Shown here one piece after another: positions 24,101 to 56,391 of a DNA stretch of 64,000 nucleotides (its first letter is position 1; the number at the start of each line of letters is the position of its first letter). The stretch is from Urechis unicinctus (Eukaryota; Annelida; Polychaeta; Xenopneusta; Urechidae). Location of the stretch: assembly GCA_034190875.2 (NCBI GenBank), contig CM067356.1:27047005-27111004 (forward strand). The letters are read 5' to 3'. The translations under genes and the position numbers were made by a program. A model generated the notes under the pieces. It did no database searches, was not told the origin of the DNA, and saw only the letters and a list, made by a program, of their open reading frames with translations.

Positions 24101-24710
24101 GATGTGTCCGTGCAACGTGGTAAAACACTTAGGAACCCAATAAGGTTACTGGCCATCGATTGACGTGCGGCTCCCGATGTATGTGGCAGACCCGGGGCCT
24201 TCTAATCATTCAATACAATAAGCAGCAGTTCACCCAGCTACCATGTGCCTCTGCGCCCTTTAGTGCGTGTCCAACTCCACTTGTTTTATGTGATTACGTC
24301 AAATAGAGACTGCGTGGGCGGGTGTAGATTTGCAAGATGTTCTTGTCGATAAAGACTTATATTGGGATGAAAATCACCCAGTATTACGACGCTGAACAGA
24401 CCATAAAATCGACTAGGTACAGAGGAGGAATTTCGCCGCGGGTTGGTGAGGTGAGGTTGCTGTCGTAACTGCAGGATTGCTGAGCTTGTCGTAAGCCTCG
24501 TTTCACACGCACGCGCCCGATTATATTGTGTGATGGTAGGCCGTTAAATTTGATCATTTTCATAGATGATATTTAGAACATAAAAAATAAAACCTCTACT
24601 CGGCTCGACCTAATTTAATGACCCAATTATGTGTCTAACAGCCTGACAAAATTCAGGCGTTTATATCAGTGTCAGATCACTTGAGTTTTGAGTGAACATA
24701 ACTCAGCTGG
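24101..24710. other. no gene recognised
   Basis: Moderately GC-rich unique sequence, possibly upstream regulatory DNA of the TATA-containing region that follows. Confidence 0.3.
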
Positions 24711-25164
24711 TATATATAAGCAGATAAGCGCTCTAGAGAATGGTCGACTATGCGTTGTGTGTGTAGGTCGATCATGTGTTGTCTGTGTTGTTCTTAGGTG
24801 TGCCTCTGTAGCGTGGTGAAGTGGTGAGCTGTAGAAGACCATCAGTCATCGTCCTTGCTGTGACGGATGTGCACGTGTGTGGTGAAGTGTATCGCTGATA
24901 ACAGAACTACGCGAGATCACGATCACCCAATTCTTGAGAGTGACGTCATCCCCAGTTCTACAAATGTCACAGGCGATCACGCCGATATAGCGACCCGATT
25001 GGGACCCCGGTATCGCCTCGCCAGCCGCTCTCGCGCGCTTCTCTGGACCATGTCACGCTCGCTTGGACCCGCGTTTTGACCCCCGCGCCACGATTGGCAA
25101 TAAGAAGTTAGTTCTCCTGGGAGACATGACAAGAGGTGATAGTCTTCGCGGATTAGCGAGAAAG
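24711..25164 (+). promoter_or_regulatory. TATA-containing promoter and candidate noncoding first exon
   Basis: TATATATAAG at 24711 is a good TATA box. About 450 bp downstream AGCGAGAAAG|GTAGGT at 25165 is a strong donor. A CRE (TGACGTCA) lies at about 24941. This could be the 5' untranslated first exon of the PITPNM gene, whose first coding exon (27849) is preceded by a CAG acceptor-like site. The link is inference from order and strand only. Confidence 0.3.
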
Positions 25165-25339
25165 GTAGGTTACTTATCCGTCTTTAGTGTATCATGTGGT
25201 CAATGAGCTCGTTGATCCGCGGATTTCGGTCGTCGACGAACGTGAAGTACAGTGACCCGTTGGGTAACCGCTGATTATGATGTGTCCTCGCTGCAATGCT
25301 CGGTCGGCCGAGCCTGAGATTTGTTGGTCCTATCTTTAC

Positions 25340-25875
25340 TGTCATAGCCTAACCTACCAGAGGCTTCTCATATTTACTGCTAACCAAGATGTCATAGCTT
25401 AACTTACCAGAGGCTAACATTTTTATTGCCTGACAGCATCTTACCATGACCTTGAGCCAGTATTTGACCTTGAGACAGTACCTGATCTAGAGTCAGTACC
25501 AGACCCTGACATTACTTGACCTAGAGACTGTACTTGACACTGACATTACCTGACCTAGAGCCAGTACCTGACCTAGAGACAATAACTGACATAGAGTCAG
25601 TACCTGACCTGGAGACAGTACATGACCTGAAGACAATAACAAACCAAGAGAGAATAATTGACCTAGAGTCAGTACCTGACCTACAGCAATAACTGACCTA
25701 GAGTCAGTACCTGACCTAGAGTCAGTACCTGACCTGGAGACAGTACATGACCTGAAGACAATAACTAACCAAGAGAGAATAACTGACCTAGAGTCAGTAC
25801 CTGACCTAGAGACAATAACTGACCCTGACATTACCTGACCCAGTAACAGTACCTTACCCTGGCATTACCTGACCT
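25340..25875. repeat. degenerate minisatellite, unit about 18-20 bp
   Basis: About 23 copies of a unit like TGACCTAGAGTCAGTACC, with AGACAATAAC variants forming a larger repeated block (25589-25650 against 25718-25780). Two copies of GTCATAGC..TTACCAGAGGCT precede it. Confidence 0.9.
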
Positions 25876-26637
25876 GTAACACTCCGGGGAACAAGTCCAG
25901 CTCAAAGCCAATCGTTATGATGCCGAAACCAGGACTAGTATTTAAACAGCAACAATATGTGAAATTTAACCCCTCCCACATCCTAACCACTGCCCCTCGT
26001 ACGATATCCGTCAACCTCTGAGGAATACGCTGGGTTGTGCTTGATTGCATTCGCACTGAACATTTAAGGACGGCGTTATATTGTTTCGGTTTGACTTTGA
26101 GGACTATTGTTCATGTTATCACTGTTTATGTCGATTGATTTTCTAATGCCTCAATTCTGACTCTGCCTTATATATCCGTAGCTTCGACGTAAATATTGCC
26201 TTTCTTGAGCTTAAAACTGTGCATAAGTGTAAGACATTGTAAAGCGATAACAATCCCAAGGCCAGAGTGATCTGATTGGCTATGAGTAATGAAACTACGA
26301 GCCATGACATGAATGAATCAACGTAGCTGTGAAACTCATGTCGCGATTGACTTCAAGGAGTGAACCAAGTTGTATAGCCCTCTGACCACTCAACTTTTGC
26401 TGAAATGCTTATGGATATACCGTCTTGAGTGTCAGGAATTCATTAACCAGAGGAATTTAGGCAATGGAGTGGGGTGTCGGTGGCAAATCACTCGATGGAA
26501 TGGTGGGGTTGAATAGTGGTCATTTTAAAGGCATGCCGCTTGTTCGCTTCACGACCCCAATTCATTTGGCTTCCGCGGTTATTTTTAAACTGTACGTTCA
26601 AGTTTGGCAGCTCATTATTTCTCGTGCGAAGCAAATG
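25876..26637. other. no gene recognised
   Basis: Unique-looking sequence without a supported exon. Confidence 0.3.
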
Positions 26638-26767
26638 AGCATAATGAACTAATCATATCCTCACCTTAACTCGTCACATAAGCAGAATGAACCAATCATA
26701 TCCTCACGTTAACTCGTCACATGAGCAGAATGAACCAATCATGTCCTCACATTAACTCGTCGAATGA
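26638..26767. repeat. three tandem copies of a 43-bp unit
   Basis: Units carry GAATGAACCAATCATATCCT and TTAACTCGTCACATGA. Three copies are followed by unique sequence up to 27632, in which I recognise no gene. Confidence 0.9.
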
Positions 26768-27632
26768 GTAATTGATGATTAAGTATGGGGCAATATAATG
26801 ATGTGTAATTCAAATAAATATTGAAATGGCTGCATTTGAATAGAAAGTAAGTGTGGTGCGCTTGAACCCAATAAAGTATGAATTGGTTGGGTGATTAAGC
26901 ATTACTCTTATTGCCAATATTGGTCGATTTCATTGAACCATTTAGTTACAGAAACGTCATTATTTTGTATTGGTCGTTTTCCAACGCCATCGCATATTGA
27001 CCCAATTTGTTGAAAGGCCAATTAAACCTCGTGTTCATTTTCTCCATTAAGAAGTTATGACCTTGACGGCCAGCCATAGCCATGTTGTTCGATTGAAGAT
27101 GCTAGGCATTCCCTTCTCAGCCTCTCAACCAGTCGACAAGCTACCGCCTCCATGTGCGTTCCACTTGCGGTTATATCACCAATAGAAAAACGGTGCTTTC
27201 ACCCCAGGCAGAATATGTTGTGTGTGAAGAGCAACGTACTGGAAGTACAAGGCCAATCCTCTCCCGCCTGCCCGCCATACCGACCAGATAACATGAGTCT
27301 GAATATAGTCGTTCTGCGATGTAAACAAGACGGCATTGTTCACCAAACATTTCTTCGAAGCTTAAGCAACGAGCCGACCATTGATGACATTGCACGCCCT
27401 AGAACGATAGCCATTCCCTTCTTCGCCCGTGAGATTTTTTCCACTTTACCAGTGGTTGTATGTGTATGTTATATGTAAGTGGTTTCAGTCAGGTGATCGC
27501 TTACGCTTCTGTTTTCAGTGTGAGGACTCAATAAACCACCATTGCATGGCTTCGCAGTCCCGAATCTATGCATCCTAGTCTGCATTCCCCTCAGCCAAAG
27601 CTGTATTACCCGCCTGCTATCCGCTCTTCCTA

Positions 27633-27838
27633 ACCCGGGATCCACACTACGCTAACCGGGATCCACACTACGCAGGCCAAGATCCACACTACGCAGGGCG
27701 AGACACACGCTTCGTGGGCTAAGATCCACGCTACGTAGGCAGGGATCCACGATACGTAGGGTGGGCTCCACACTACGTAAACCGGGATCCACGCTACGCA
27801 AGCCGGGATCCACACTACGCTGGCCGGGATCCACACCA
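27633..27838. repeat. minisatellite, unit 21 bp, abutting the first PITPNM coding exon
   Basis: About 9.5 copies of a unit like GGGATCCACACTACGC plus 4-5 variable bases. The last partial unit reads GATCCACACCAG and ends 11 bp before the start codon at 27849. Confidence 0.95.
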
Positions 27839-27848
27839 GACAGACGAC

Positions 27849-46376
<18,528 letters not shown>

Positions 46377-49152
46377 AGGTCTACAATCACTCTGTGAATG
46401 ACTCCTTGTCCCAGTGGGACGGGGCATCTTAGTTCAAACTGGTTGGCAGAACACTTGTTGGTGCAAATCATGGTTGAATGTATTTATGGGAAGACAGCAT
46501 GGTAAAGCAGAGTGAGCAATCATATCACAGTCAATATATCATGGAGTATGTGTTAGTTATATGAACATTATCAGAAAATCCTTCAGTCCAATTCCTTCAT
46601 CACTTTGGTCCACTTCTTGACAGTATTGTTTTCCACTGGTTTAATGCGCTCCTGTTCATGTGGAATCCTTCTACTGTTCCCTCGTGTGCCCCAGAATAGC
46701 ATTCATAATTAATCTGGTCATTCAAGGTTTGAATTGTTTGCTCAAATATTTGTGAAGTCTAATGGAGTAACAGCATATGCTGAAAATGACTAAAATCTTC
46801 TGATGTTTATGATAATGGCTTAAAACAAGTCAGAAATTCGTCTCATTCATGCGGTCATCATTTCTCACGCTCGGCACCATAGTCACATTCACAAAGAATG
46901 GTGTTTGGTATTTAGTATTAATAAGTATGAAGGAAATCATGATGAGAGAAGTAATCATTTGTTATTGGCTTCTCAGGCTTAATCCAGGCATTCATAGCTT
47001 GTGGGAGATTGTTGTTATGGCAATGCAGCATCCTTTTGTGTCTGTAGTTGGTAACTCTGTGGATGCAGTGTAGCTGCTGTTGCCCTGGTGATGAACTGTA
47101 ATTAATGGTGAATCATAGCATCTCTTTGGTGAAATGACTGCCAAGTTATCACTGGTTTATTCACTGTAATTAAAACATGGGAACAAATCACACGCTGTTA
47201 GTGAAGGGGGTCGAACTACACTTGGGTTTTGATATATTGTCTCGTTTACTGACCTCGTTGTTGTTGTGTCGGACTTTATGATAGTTGGTTAACATGGCAT
47301 GCTTTGGGGGCAAAAATGAACCCCAGAATTAATTCCACCTTAATAATCCAGAATGTAGGTCTAACTTTGTTGATATGTATGCATTGAATCTCTAACTTAG
47401 TCACAGATGTATGCATTGGCACCTTTAATTTGTCATTCTTGTTCTATTTATGTTGTTGTATCAATGAAATAATGGAGGAGCATCAGCTGAGCCTTTTGAC
47501 CCCAGCTTAACCTCACTGACCAACAGATTAGTCTCACTGACCTACAACAGAGCCTCACTGACTCATATATGAGTCTCACTGACCAACAGCAGAGCAGGGC
47601 TACACGGTCCTACAAATGAGTTACTTACCAACAACAGAACCTCATTAGCCAACAGATGAACTTCACTGACCTACAGATGAACTTCGCTGACCTACAAATG
47701 AGTTACTGACCAACAGCAGAACCTCATTGGCCTACAGATGAACTTCACTGACCTACAGATGAACTTCAACTGACCTACTACTGAGCCTCACTGGGCTACA
47801 GCAGAGCCTCACTAACACTGCAGTTATCCTCACTTGAAGCTTATATTGCCTGATCCTCATTCTTGTCTATGGCAACATGAAATTGCACAGTGCAATGTCT
47901 ATTTATGTTTTGCAATCAGTTTGCACACCCATAACACTGTGTATTCTGGTGTGCTCAATGGTGAAACTACCTACCTGTTCTGTATTGTTAAGGTGGCTGC
48001 TTGGCATTCTTTGTAGTCATGCTTGAATCGTGATTCTTCTGCAATAACGTACTTACAGAGTAACATTTTGAAATGTTTTAAAATGAAAACTTGTTGTGTG
48101 TCAGAATATAACTATGATTACACTATCACAGTGATAGCCGTCACAATGATAGCTGTTACAGTAATAGCTGTCAAAATGATAGCCGTCCCAATGATAGCTG
48201 TCAGCTGGATTTTGATCATCTCACCAATGACTTGTGGTGATCCTAGTGATGTTTTCTCAGTGATGTAAAGACTCGTAATAGTCCTTCATTAAGTTGAAAT
48301 CATGGATCCAAACAAAACAATCATTGGCTGATGCCAAAATTTGTCTAGATTTGTTATGTGGAGGCTTTATGAGGGGAGCCTGGGATGTATGGTACTTGTG
48401 AGTTGTTCTGCTGGTCAGAGCCAACAGTTTAGTGTTTCCCAACAGAAGCAAGACAGTTCCCACCTACACCCCTACTCTCCCTCATCCCCTTTGGTTAATA
48501 TCTGTGTGGTACAATCATGACAAAGATGGATGGCTTCTGACTTATATGACACCTATTTACAGGTGTGCTGATTGTCTGGTCATATAACATTGTAGGTGAG
48601 TCTGACTTTAAGCTGAGAGTCTTCAGCAATCAGTAGCACAATATCATCAACTCATTTTGTATTTATGTAATTGGTTCATCAACAATTTGTAATTTGTGCT
48701 GTCCAGACATGAAGCACTTTTTGAAACAGTGTTCATAGAATGGTTTTCTGTGTGTACAACTGCAGCCTATTAAGTCTTAAATACTCTGTGCCATTTCCCA
48801 CGAATGATAACTATATTAGTATTAACATAGAAATAATTAGATTTTCTCTAGTTCTTTGGAATTGTGCCTGAAATGTTTTGACAACTGAACTTGAGGTTAA
48901 GTTTTTCTGGGTTTTTTTTTTTACAAAAGTTGACTTGTTATTGTTACCTGTAAGATAGACGGGCTAATGTGTGTTGTTATTGTCAGGGTGTATGCGTGAT
49001 CGGCCATACTTGACAGTGTCCAACTGTACTTCTGATGCTGTTGTTACAGATGTCTCACTGTTCATTATAGATGAAGGTCACAAAGTGATGTAATAATAAG
49101 TCTGAAAACAAATGTTGCAAACTTGTTTCTATTTGTTACCTGTGCAAATAAA
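46377..49152 (+). other. probable long 3' untranslated region of PITPNM with two small arrays
   Basis: No coding exon is recognised. The first canonical AATAAA after the stop is at 49147-49152, followed by GT-rich TTCTTGTGTCCTC, so the 3' UTR may be about 2.8 kb; an ATTAAA at about 47170 is an earlier option. Within it lie a degenerate repeat at 47490-47815 (GACCTACAGATGAACTTCAC) and ATGATAGCTGTCA units at 48118-48210. Confidence 0.4.
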
Positions 49153-50979
49153 TATTCAAAAACTAATTTCTTGTGTCCTCATGTGAAGCAGTTGCCTGTG
49201 CTGTGTGGGTTCTGTGTCAGCCCACCAACCATCTTGAATCACTGCTTAGGCTGCAGTAGCTCCGGTGTAACGGTAACATGAATTTATACCCAGACGTCTT
49301 GTAGGGCTAAGGCTGCAGATACGGAGACTTGTTGACAAATATTGCTGACCAGATTAAGTCGATTTCCAACATGGTGATCAAATTCTGTGTAAATTAATTT
49401 CCGGGCTTCAGTATATTTTTGTTACTTGAAACCTTGTTCTTATGTCACACAAATATCGGCATGACATTGACTGGTGTGTCGATCCTACACGGCCTCCATT
49501 CAATGACACTGACCAGTGGCCAAGTACAAGTGATATTGCTAATTAACCAGCAATTTGTAATTATTACGGGAAATGAGGTACATACACTAGACATGACCTT
49601 CCATCACCAGATGAGCCCGGGGATAGTGATTAATTAATTATTAATCACGGTGTTCGTATAAACTTCGTCTGTTGTGATACGTTTAGCCCGGGGCCTGGGT
49701 GGAGGTACGTGGCCTTGCCAAAGACAGATTGGTTAGTCCTACTCCCGTAATGCCGTACGTTGTACCAGGTGGATTACATTCTCCGGAGCAGAAGATGCTG
49801 CTCGTACCCACGCAATGTATCCTCTGCTCCAGGAGATTGGGTGGATTGATTACCACGCCAAATGTCACTGGTTGCGTCAACCAAGCGATCATATGCCGGG
49901 TGTCGCCTTCAGTAGCTTCCAGCAATCAGCACTCAAATGCGGAAAGCCTATCGTCCATGTCGCTCAAAGCTATGTTAAATTGTAAAAACTACAATTATCT
50001 TAAGCTTATATATTTCAGGGGGAGAGCATTAAAAACGAGTCCTGTAATGGGCATAGTTTTGTCGTGTCATTGCGCTTGCCTGAACTAGTACATTTGAACT
50101 AAGTGGAGCTTGCAGGTAGTACTCGATCGACTGTTGGGCTAGCCTGAAAACAATGTAAAGAAATATTGTACAGACATCTGCGTTTGCTACAATTCTTCAG
50201 ATTACCAACGCAAACGCTTCTTCAATTTCACACAAATGGCACAGAGCGAGAAACAGAACTCACTGTCAAATGCACAGCTATGAGAAGGAACTCAATCACA
50301 CACAAAACTGATCTCTGTGCTCGGACATCGATGTTTGGCCTCAGAGCGCCCACCATCGCAAAGAAATATATATCCATGGTTCATCTTTGACCACAAAGGA
50401 ACTGAGTCGGGGCACAATGTCGGGACACAATGTCGGGACTACAGATTCAAACATTCATCGAACCATTTTTTAAGCATTGTCGCTATATTTGAATAACTAG
50501 GAGCATGGTGTTAAATGAACGACTGAAAAACAGCGGATGATATTATCGAAGAACTCAAAGGAAGCTTTGTTTAGGCCAAGTTACCATGGTCATGCTCGCA
50601 ACGCTAATCACATTATAACTTATAACAATGCTATTGTCTATTTTCACAGGTAACTAAGCAACAATTATATTAAGATATTCCATCGTTCACGACGAGTTAT
50701 CTTTTTTTAGTCAAAGTGAAAGTAGGTGTTGATTCTTTACAAGCAAGGTTAAAGTAATAGATCACAACCATTATCAGTTGAATTTCCTTAACCATCTTGC
50801 TGATGTTTATTGCTCAGGAACTTAATTGTTCAGTATTCGTTTAAGAACTGCGCTTACGACAATAATGAATTGAGTATTTGTTTAAACAAGTTTATTAGAG
50901 TGAACAAAATTATTTCTCCTCGCGAAAAGATGGATGGTGTCGTAAACTTCATATATTCAACCATTCTTTCACCTTCAGC
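49153..50979. other. intergenic, no gene recognised
   Basis: No exon or array is supported. A palindromic TTAATTAATTATTAA patch lies near 49630. This interval holds the promoter of the plus-strand gene that starts at 50980. Confidence 0.3.
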
Positions 50980-53900
50980 ATGAAGCCGTCACGTGGTTCA
51001 GGGTCAGAGGTTGAAGAGATTTCCGAGGAGGCGGTGATGGAAGGCGAGCTTTTGCGTTTAAACCGCGGGTACCGTGTCATGAACAACAGTTACCGAGCTT
51101 ATCGCGAGGAAACCAAACGACATATAGCCAAACAAAAGTAAGAATCTATCTTCTCCACCAATTCGATTTTTTTCCCATGGGCGTAGTAATGAATAACAAT
51201 AGGTCTCTTACATTGAACTGGTCAAATGGGCCCTAAAAAATATTTGAGAAAATTGGATGTCTCACGCATTTGGTAAAAATAGTAGATTATTACGATATCA
51301 ATCCCATTCTGTAAATCCCATACGTTCCTCGACTGTAGCAATCTTATCGAAGTCTTACAATGCGAACAAGAGGACTTGGATAAAACCTTGGCCAAGATGG
51401 TAACAAGGCCGAACGTTGGCAAAGACGAGGACAATTCAGAAAGTCTGCGACAGTTCGCTCTCAGTGAGAAGGAATACACGGGGCTCATCCAGAAGGAGAG
51501 GCGAACTATCTCACAACTAGAGGACAAGGTAACTCAGCAACTGGTGTAATTTTACTTCACATTGTATAAAGGAGAGTAAGACTAATATACTTGTTCAATC
51601 ATGCGGATGATTCAATAGATTCTGCATATGGAAAATAAAATTTGCAAACAAAGCATAAAGATGGGAGGCGTCCATAACTCGAGTGCCATCCACATGGCGG
51701 TCGCCAAGAAGAGGATGGTACTGGAGAATAGGCTGGCCAAGGTACAACTCTAAAGCATCCACAATACCTTCCGCGCATAGATTCATAAACATGTTTTCGT
51801 GTTCTGGCTATCACATAGCGTATAACTACAACGCGTTGATATGACAGGCCACGACCCAGTTTGGTGACCAACTGACGAGCAACCAGGAGATAAGAGATCG
51901 CATCGATCACCTTCGCCTCGAACGTCAGGTCTTCAATAAATTAGAACAGCGCCTCACGCGCCAACTACAGCAAGGGCAGGAGGAAATGAGATCCCTCATC
52001 GAAACATCCGCTCAGGCATTTGATCAGAGGCACGTGTATTGCTACATCAACGAAAACATGCTGTGGTATTATTCAACGAATTCTCGTATAATTCCATGTA
52101 TTGTCTCTTATAAACGTTTCACCCTATTGTTCCACAGCGTTGTAAATTATGATGAATACAAGTACCTAAAATTCCTCTTTTCGCCTTAATTTAGATTTGA
52201 AGCTCAGAACAAGATGGCAGCTCTACGTGAGCGAAGTGACAAGGATCAACAACAGCACCGTTCTGAGATGAAGACGCTTCTCCGCACCATTAACCACGAC
52301 AATAAGATCAAAGAGTTCATGTCCATCAAGAACTCAGAGAGAGCTGAGTACAAAGCCGATGAGGCAGCACGCAAAAGCAAAGGTGGGCTTAACATCTTAA
52401 CAACAGCAATACCTGGGGCACATGGGGTCTACTTATTCCTAGTACAGAAATTACGTAGAGAAGACAACCAATGGAGGTCATGTTCTTTGAAGATACATCT
52501 TTCGACGATTTCTTATTTCTTATTCTCTATCCGTTTATGTATAGTTTCTAAAATGACTCATTTGTAACCCTTAATACCACGAGCTATATACGGTTTATAT
52601 TCAAGTCAAATATAAGCGACGGGACTTCGAAAATGCTATAAACAAGCTTGGGTCAACGATTGGACTCGCCCGTGGGGAATCAGTCAGTGACAAATATTTT
52701 GATAATATTTCTATGAGATGCACCTTTAAGAGATATCATGGCAACTAAAGTCCCTGTTGCTAGATATGACGATGTTGTTAATGTGCTCATGTGTTTGTCG
52801 AATGCAGGATTTGATTTTTAGGTGGACGGACAGCGGTGCTACTGTTGGAAGTCGGGGTCCGATATTGATAGGTTGTCAGGTCTAAACCACTGTATATATC
52901 AGTGAAGTATTCCTCTTCCTACATAAAAGTACAACGGACGGGTGTATGTGTGTTTGCAGACGCTGAAGCCGTGCGCACGCTTGACCGAAACACAATCGAG
53001 TTCTATGAGCAGGCGTTCCAGGAAATCAAGAAGGTCACAAGTGAGAACGATATCAGCGCCATCGCGGTCAACTTCGTCAAAAAAGAAGAGCAGAATTTCG
53101 CTCTTTTCAATTACGTCAACGAACTTAATGCCGAGAAGGAGAATTTACACGAACAGGTGACAAAGCTGACTCAGCAGATTGCTCGCTTTGCTGGAGACAA
53201 CACGACGGAGGAGGCACAGCACACGGAGGTCATCAAGGACATGGAGGTAACCAAGGACACGGGCTCTCGAGTCTTATAACGCCTCTCCTCTCTAATATAT
53301 GAAATCTCATGGAGCCTTGGACCCATGACGGCTTTTACATATTAAAAGTGAGAGAGAAGGAGCGTTTTGAGACTCGAATGCGTGTGATCAAAGAAATATA
53401 GTAACGCATCAATCAATCGCCCATGTATACAAACAACACCTAGCTTGTTAATGAAGACCAACACTAACAGATGATGACCCATTTTATCAAAAGAACGGTG
53501 CCGGTACATGCTCGCGTATTGTTGTAGATGCGAAGCAAATGAGCGCATGGTTTTTTTGTGACCAACGGGGAGTATTAAGTGTTACGCCGTGATGCAATAG
53601 TATGATACGTTATGTATGTCTTAGTATCAAACAGTATGGTATAGAAATGTTATCAACTGATAAATTACATTTCTTTGAAGTTTACCATCAGCGAATCAGG
53701 ATAAATACTTATTCATTTGTCCATTATTTAATTGACTGATTTAAGGGAGGTTTGTGTTCAGGACACATACTCGGCTGTACACCGCGAAGCTCACAGAACC
53801 GGCTCGCAACTGCACAGCATCAAAAAAGATCTCGACCAATTGAAGGCGAGCATCATGGGTATGTTCAAGTTGATTGGCTGTAGCGAACAACCAATCAGAA

Positions 53901-54783
53901 AGATGCTGGGAGGCGAAATGGGAATCACCAAAAAGAACGCCATGGTGTATCTAGGGCAGATAGAACATAAAACCATGGAGCTGCTCCATGCACTCAATTT
54001 TCAAAACCTCAAGGTATTTACACATACGGCTGTCACCTATAAAGCGAATAGTTAATTAGTCAAGTGTCACAATTGCAAGAGCCAACGAGCATATGGAAAC
54101 AATTAAAGTTGATTTTCAAACAGCATATAGAATTCCAAAATATCGTTAATTCAAATTGAAAAATGTGTTGTGAAACATAAAACGAATATTCATTACTAAA
54201 TAGTCGTGAAAATTCAAAGCATAGTGAGTTAAATACTTTAAGAATGTTGCATTTAACCTTAATGTATCCATATAAGTGTTGTTTTCTAATTTAGAATAAA
54301 GAATTGCAAGGTGTTCCGCCGGGGAAGACAGAGGTTGTGATCCCCGAGCCTCCACAACACACACGCGTCTACATCACTCCCATCCACACCGGGTAGCAAA
54401 AAGAATAATTCATTTCACTGTCAATATTATATCTCTTGAAAGTTTATTCCTGGAGTAATAAATCATGTATTACCTAAAGGTTTGACTGGAGACTGGACTG
54501 GAATGTCAATTCGAGAATTTGGTAATATATTCTTATTATTAGTTTTACATCTTTGATTATACCTCTTAGACTTATCTTGCATTTGATCTATTGTAGCGAT
54601 GACAGCGAATCAGATCTAGAAGAAGACGAACCTGAAATTCGACCACTGACGCACGAGGAGGTGCGAGCTCGCGTCATACGTCAGCTGGACAAGCATAGTC
54701 AGCGCGGGGTAGTGCTGAAAGGTCAGAGTGACACATCCACGAGGGGCAAAGCAAATGGCAAGCGCAAGAAAACAAACAAATAA
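50980..54783 (+). CDS. CCDC63: outer dynein arm docking complex coiled-coil protein (CCDC63/ODAD1 family)
   Basis: Exons 50980-51137, 51339-51528, 51619-51741, 51848-52029, 52195-52382, 52960-53246, 53762-54013, 54295-54392, 54597-54783. Phases close to 554 aa (human CCDC63 is about 563, ODAD1/CCDC114 about 670). The family anchors outer dynein arms to axonemal doublet microtubules and is needed for ciliary or sperm motility. Visible hallmarks: an N-terminal helical segment ELLRLNRGYRVMNNSYRAYR; long heptad coiled coils (residues about 60-420), including VHNSSAIHMAVAKKRMVLEN and RNTIEFYEQAFQEIKKVTSE; a GMFKLIGC segment; then an acidic, charged tail DDSESDLEEDEPEIRPLTHE and a Lys-rich end. The exon 4 donor is GC rather than GT (AG|GCACGT): the nearby GT would bring an immediate stop. 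Orthology to CCDC63 rather than ODAD1 rests on length only. Confidence 0.88.
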
Positions 54784-54847
54784 TTTAACATACTGCATGA
54801 TGCTTCATCTTGTATGATACCACGTGGCAAGTCCCGACAAAGTCTAC

Positions 54848-54853
54848 AATAAA
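54848..54853 (+). terminator. poly(A) signal AATAAA of the CCDC63-like gene
   Basis: Canonical hexamer 65 nt after the TAA stop. Confidence 0.65.
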
Positions 54854-56391
54854 GATGGATGACATATTATGTGGTCTGCCTCACTATCGCTGTGTACGGC
54901 TTCAATGCATATTGAAAATAATACACATCAGGGAAGCCATGTGATGGTACCGCGTGGAGAACACCACCTAAATTAAAAGTCTATACGATTCAAGACAATC
55001 AATCATACGCGATGCAAAGGGGCATGGAAGTAAAAACATGCACATTCTTTAAAATGCTACGTCTACCGTTGTTACAAAGCTACATGTCTAATCATCTCAT
55101 GAATCATGTCACCTTTTGATTCTACATTTAGATGCTACATGGGACAGTCTGATGATTACGCTATCAATGACGCGCTTTAATTGTCCTGGCATATGTAATT
55201 TATTCTCTTTCAACAAAAACTATTTTTTTTCCGCATCGATTTCAACTGGGCAGAACAGTTATGATGGAAATAATAAATATTTATTGTAATTGCAGTATCA
55301 GCTCTTATCACCGAACTTCATACATCAGTTTTTATGAAAAATAATATTTTACCTGTTTGAGTTGGAGTCAAATCCCAGGTCTTATTCGATAAATTAATTT
55401 CCCAGATTAGACTCCCAAAAAGGAACATGTTTTCATGTATATCTTTCGCTTATATCTGATCCATCTTATTCTGGTACTCGCTGGTCTGGTTCAAGTTTCG
55501 GCTACAGGAACCGGTTTGTGTGATTATACACAATAGGATGTTATCTATGCACGCGACGACCTAAGACTTGACGATTCGAATATCTTTGAAATATCTATCA
55601 GCAGTTTATCAATGCTTGACGTATATATGCGTTTGGATCTATATTTGAGCTTGCTCCAGCGAACCTCCCCGAATACCATCGGATGATATTCTTGGTGTGT
55701 GTGCCATTTTATCATTATCAGGTAATTATCTTTGTGAATTGATGTTGTTCGTATAAAAGTAAACATAACAGATATCTAAATGCTGATTATGGCGATTTTC
55801 AAACGGGGAACTAAACGTTTTTCACAAATCCAACCGACCTGATCCCGAAGGAACCCAGAAAGCTGATCCCTAGAACAATGATCGAACAGATAGCTATACG
55901 TTCTCTCAGGTTTGAAACATGACTGCTATCATTGTTCGTTAGGTCGCTGGATGCCCATGCAGGTGCCGTCAATACTCACAATAGGCTCAAATGATTACAA
56001 GATAAAGGTATTCGCTGCTCAGTAATACGCCCTGTCCAAGAATGACGCAAGGGAAACTGTCCTGCTAAAGACAAATTGCGTCAAAGCATTTTGAGAAGGG
56101 CGACGGGAGACGGGAGATTATCCAGATTTATGTTACTGGTATCAAGTAGAGCCAAGGTGGTGTCAAGTTTCCAGTTCCCATTTTAGCGGCGTGAAAGGGT
56201 GATGGTACGGGAGGCTTTGGGGATTCCGCCGATTATTGGACATCACAAGTTTATATTGACTGATTAATACAAGGATATATTATACGAGATATGGTATAAT
56301 TCGTCGTGTTACTTTACACACAGACTCACCCACACTATCAGTAAATATTCATTTAATCAGTCGAAGTGAGCAACACGATCTACCGACAACA
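54854..56391. other. intergenic between convergent genes, nothing recognised
   Basis: AT-rich unique sequence between the 3' ends of the CCDC63-like gene and the minus-strand gene. No exon, RNA gene or array is supported. Confidence 0.3.

Noticed and set aside
21558-24143. Arrays checked as CRISPR-like (repeat plus spacer)
   Set aside because: The units are contiguous tandem copies with no unique spacers, and the context is an animal genome. The same holds for the 25-bp array at 19494.
50579-50600. GTTACCATGGTCAT as an RFX X-box upstream of the CCDC63-like gene
   Set aside because: The first half-site fits, but the second matches only 4 of 6 positions and it lies about 390 bp upstream. Not enough to call, although RFX control would suit a cilia gene.
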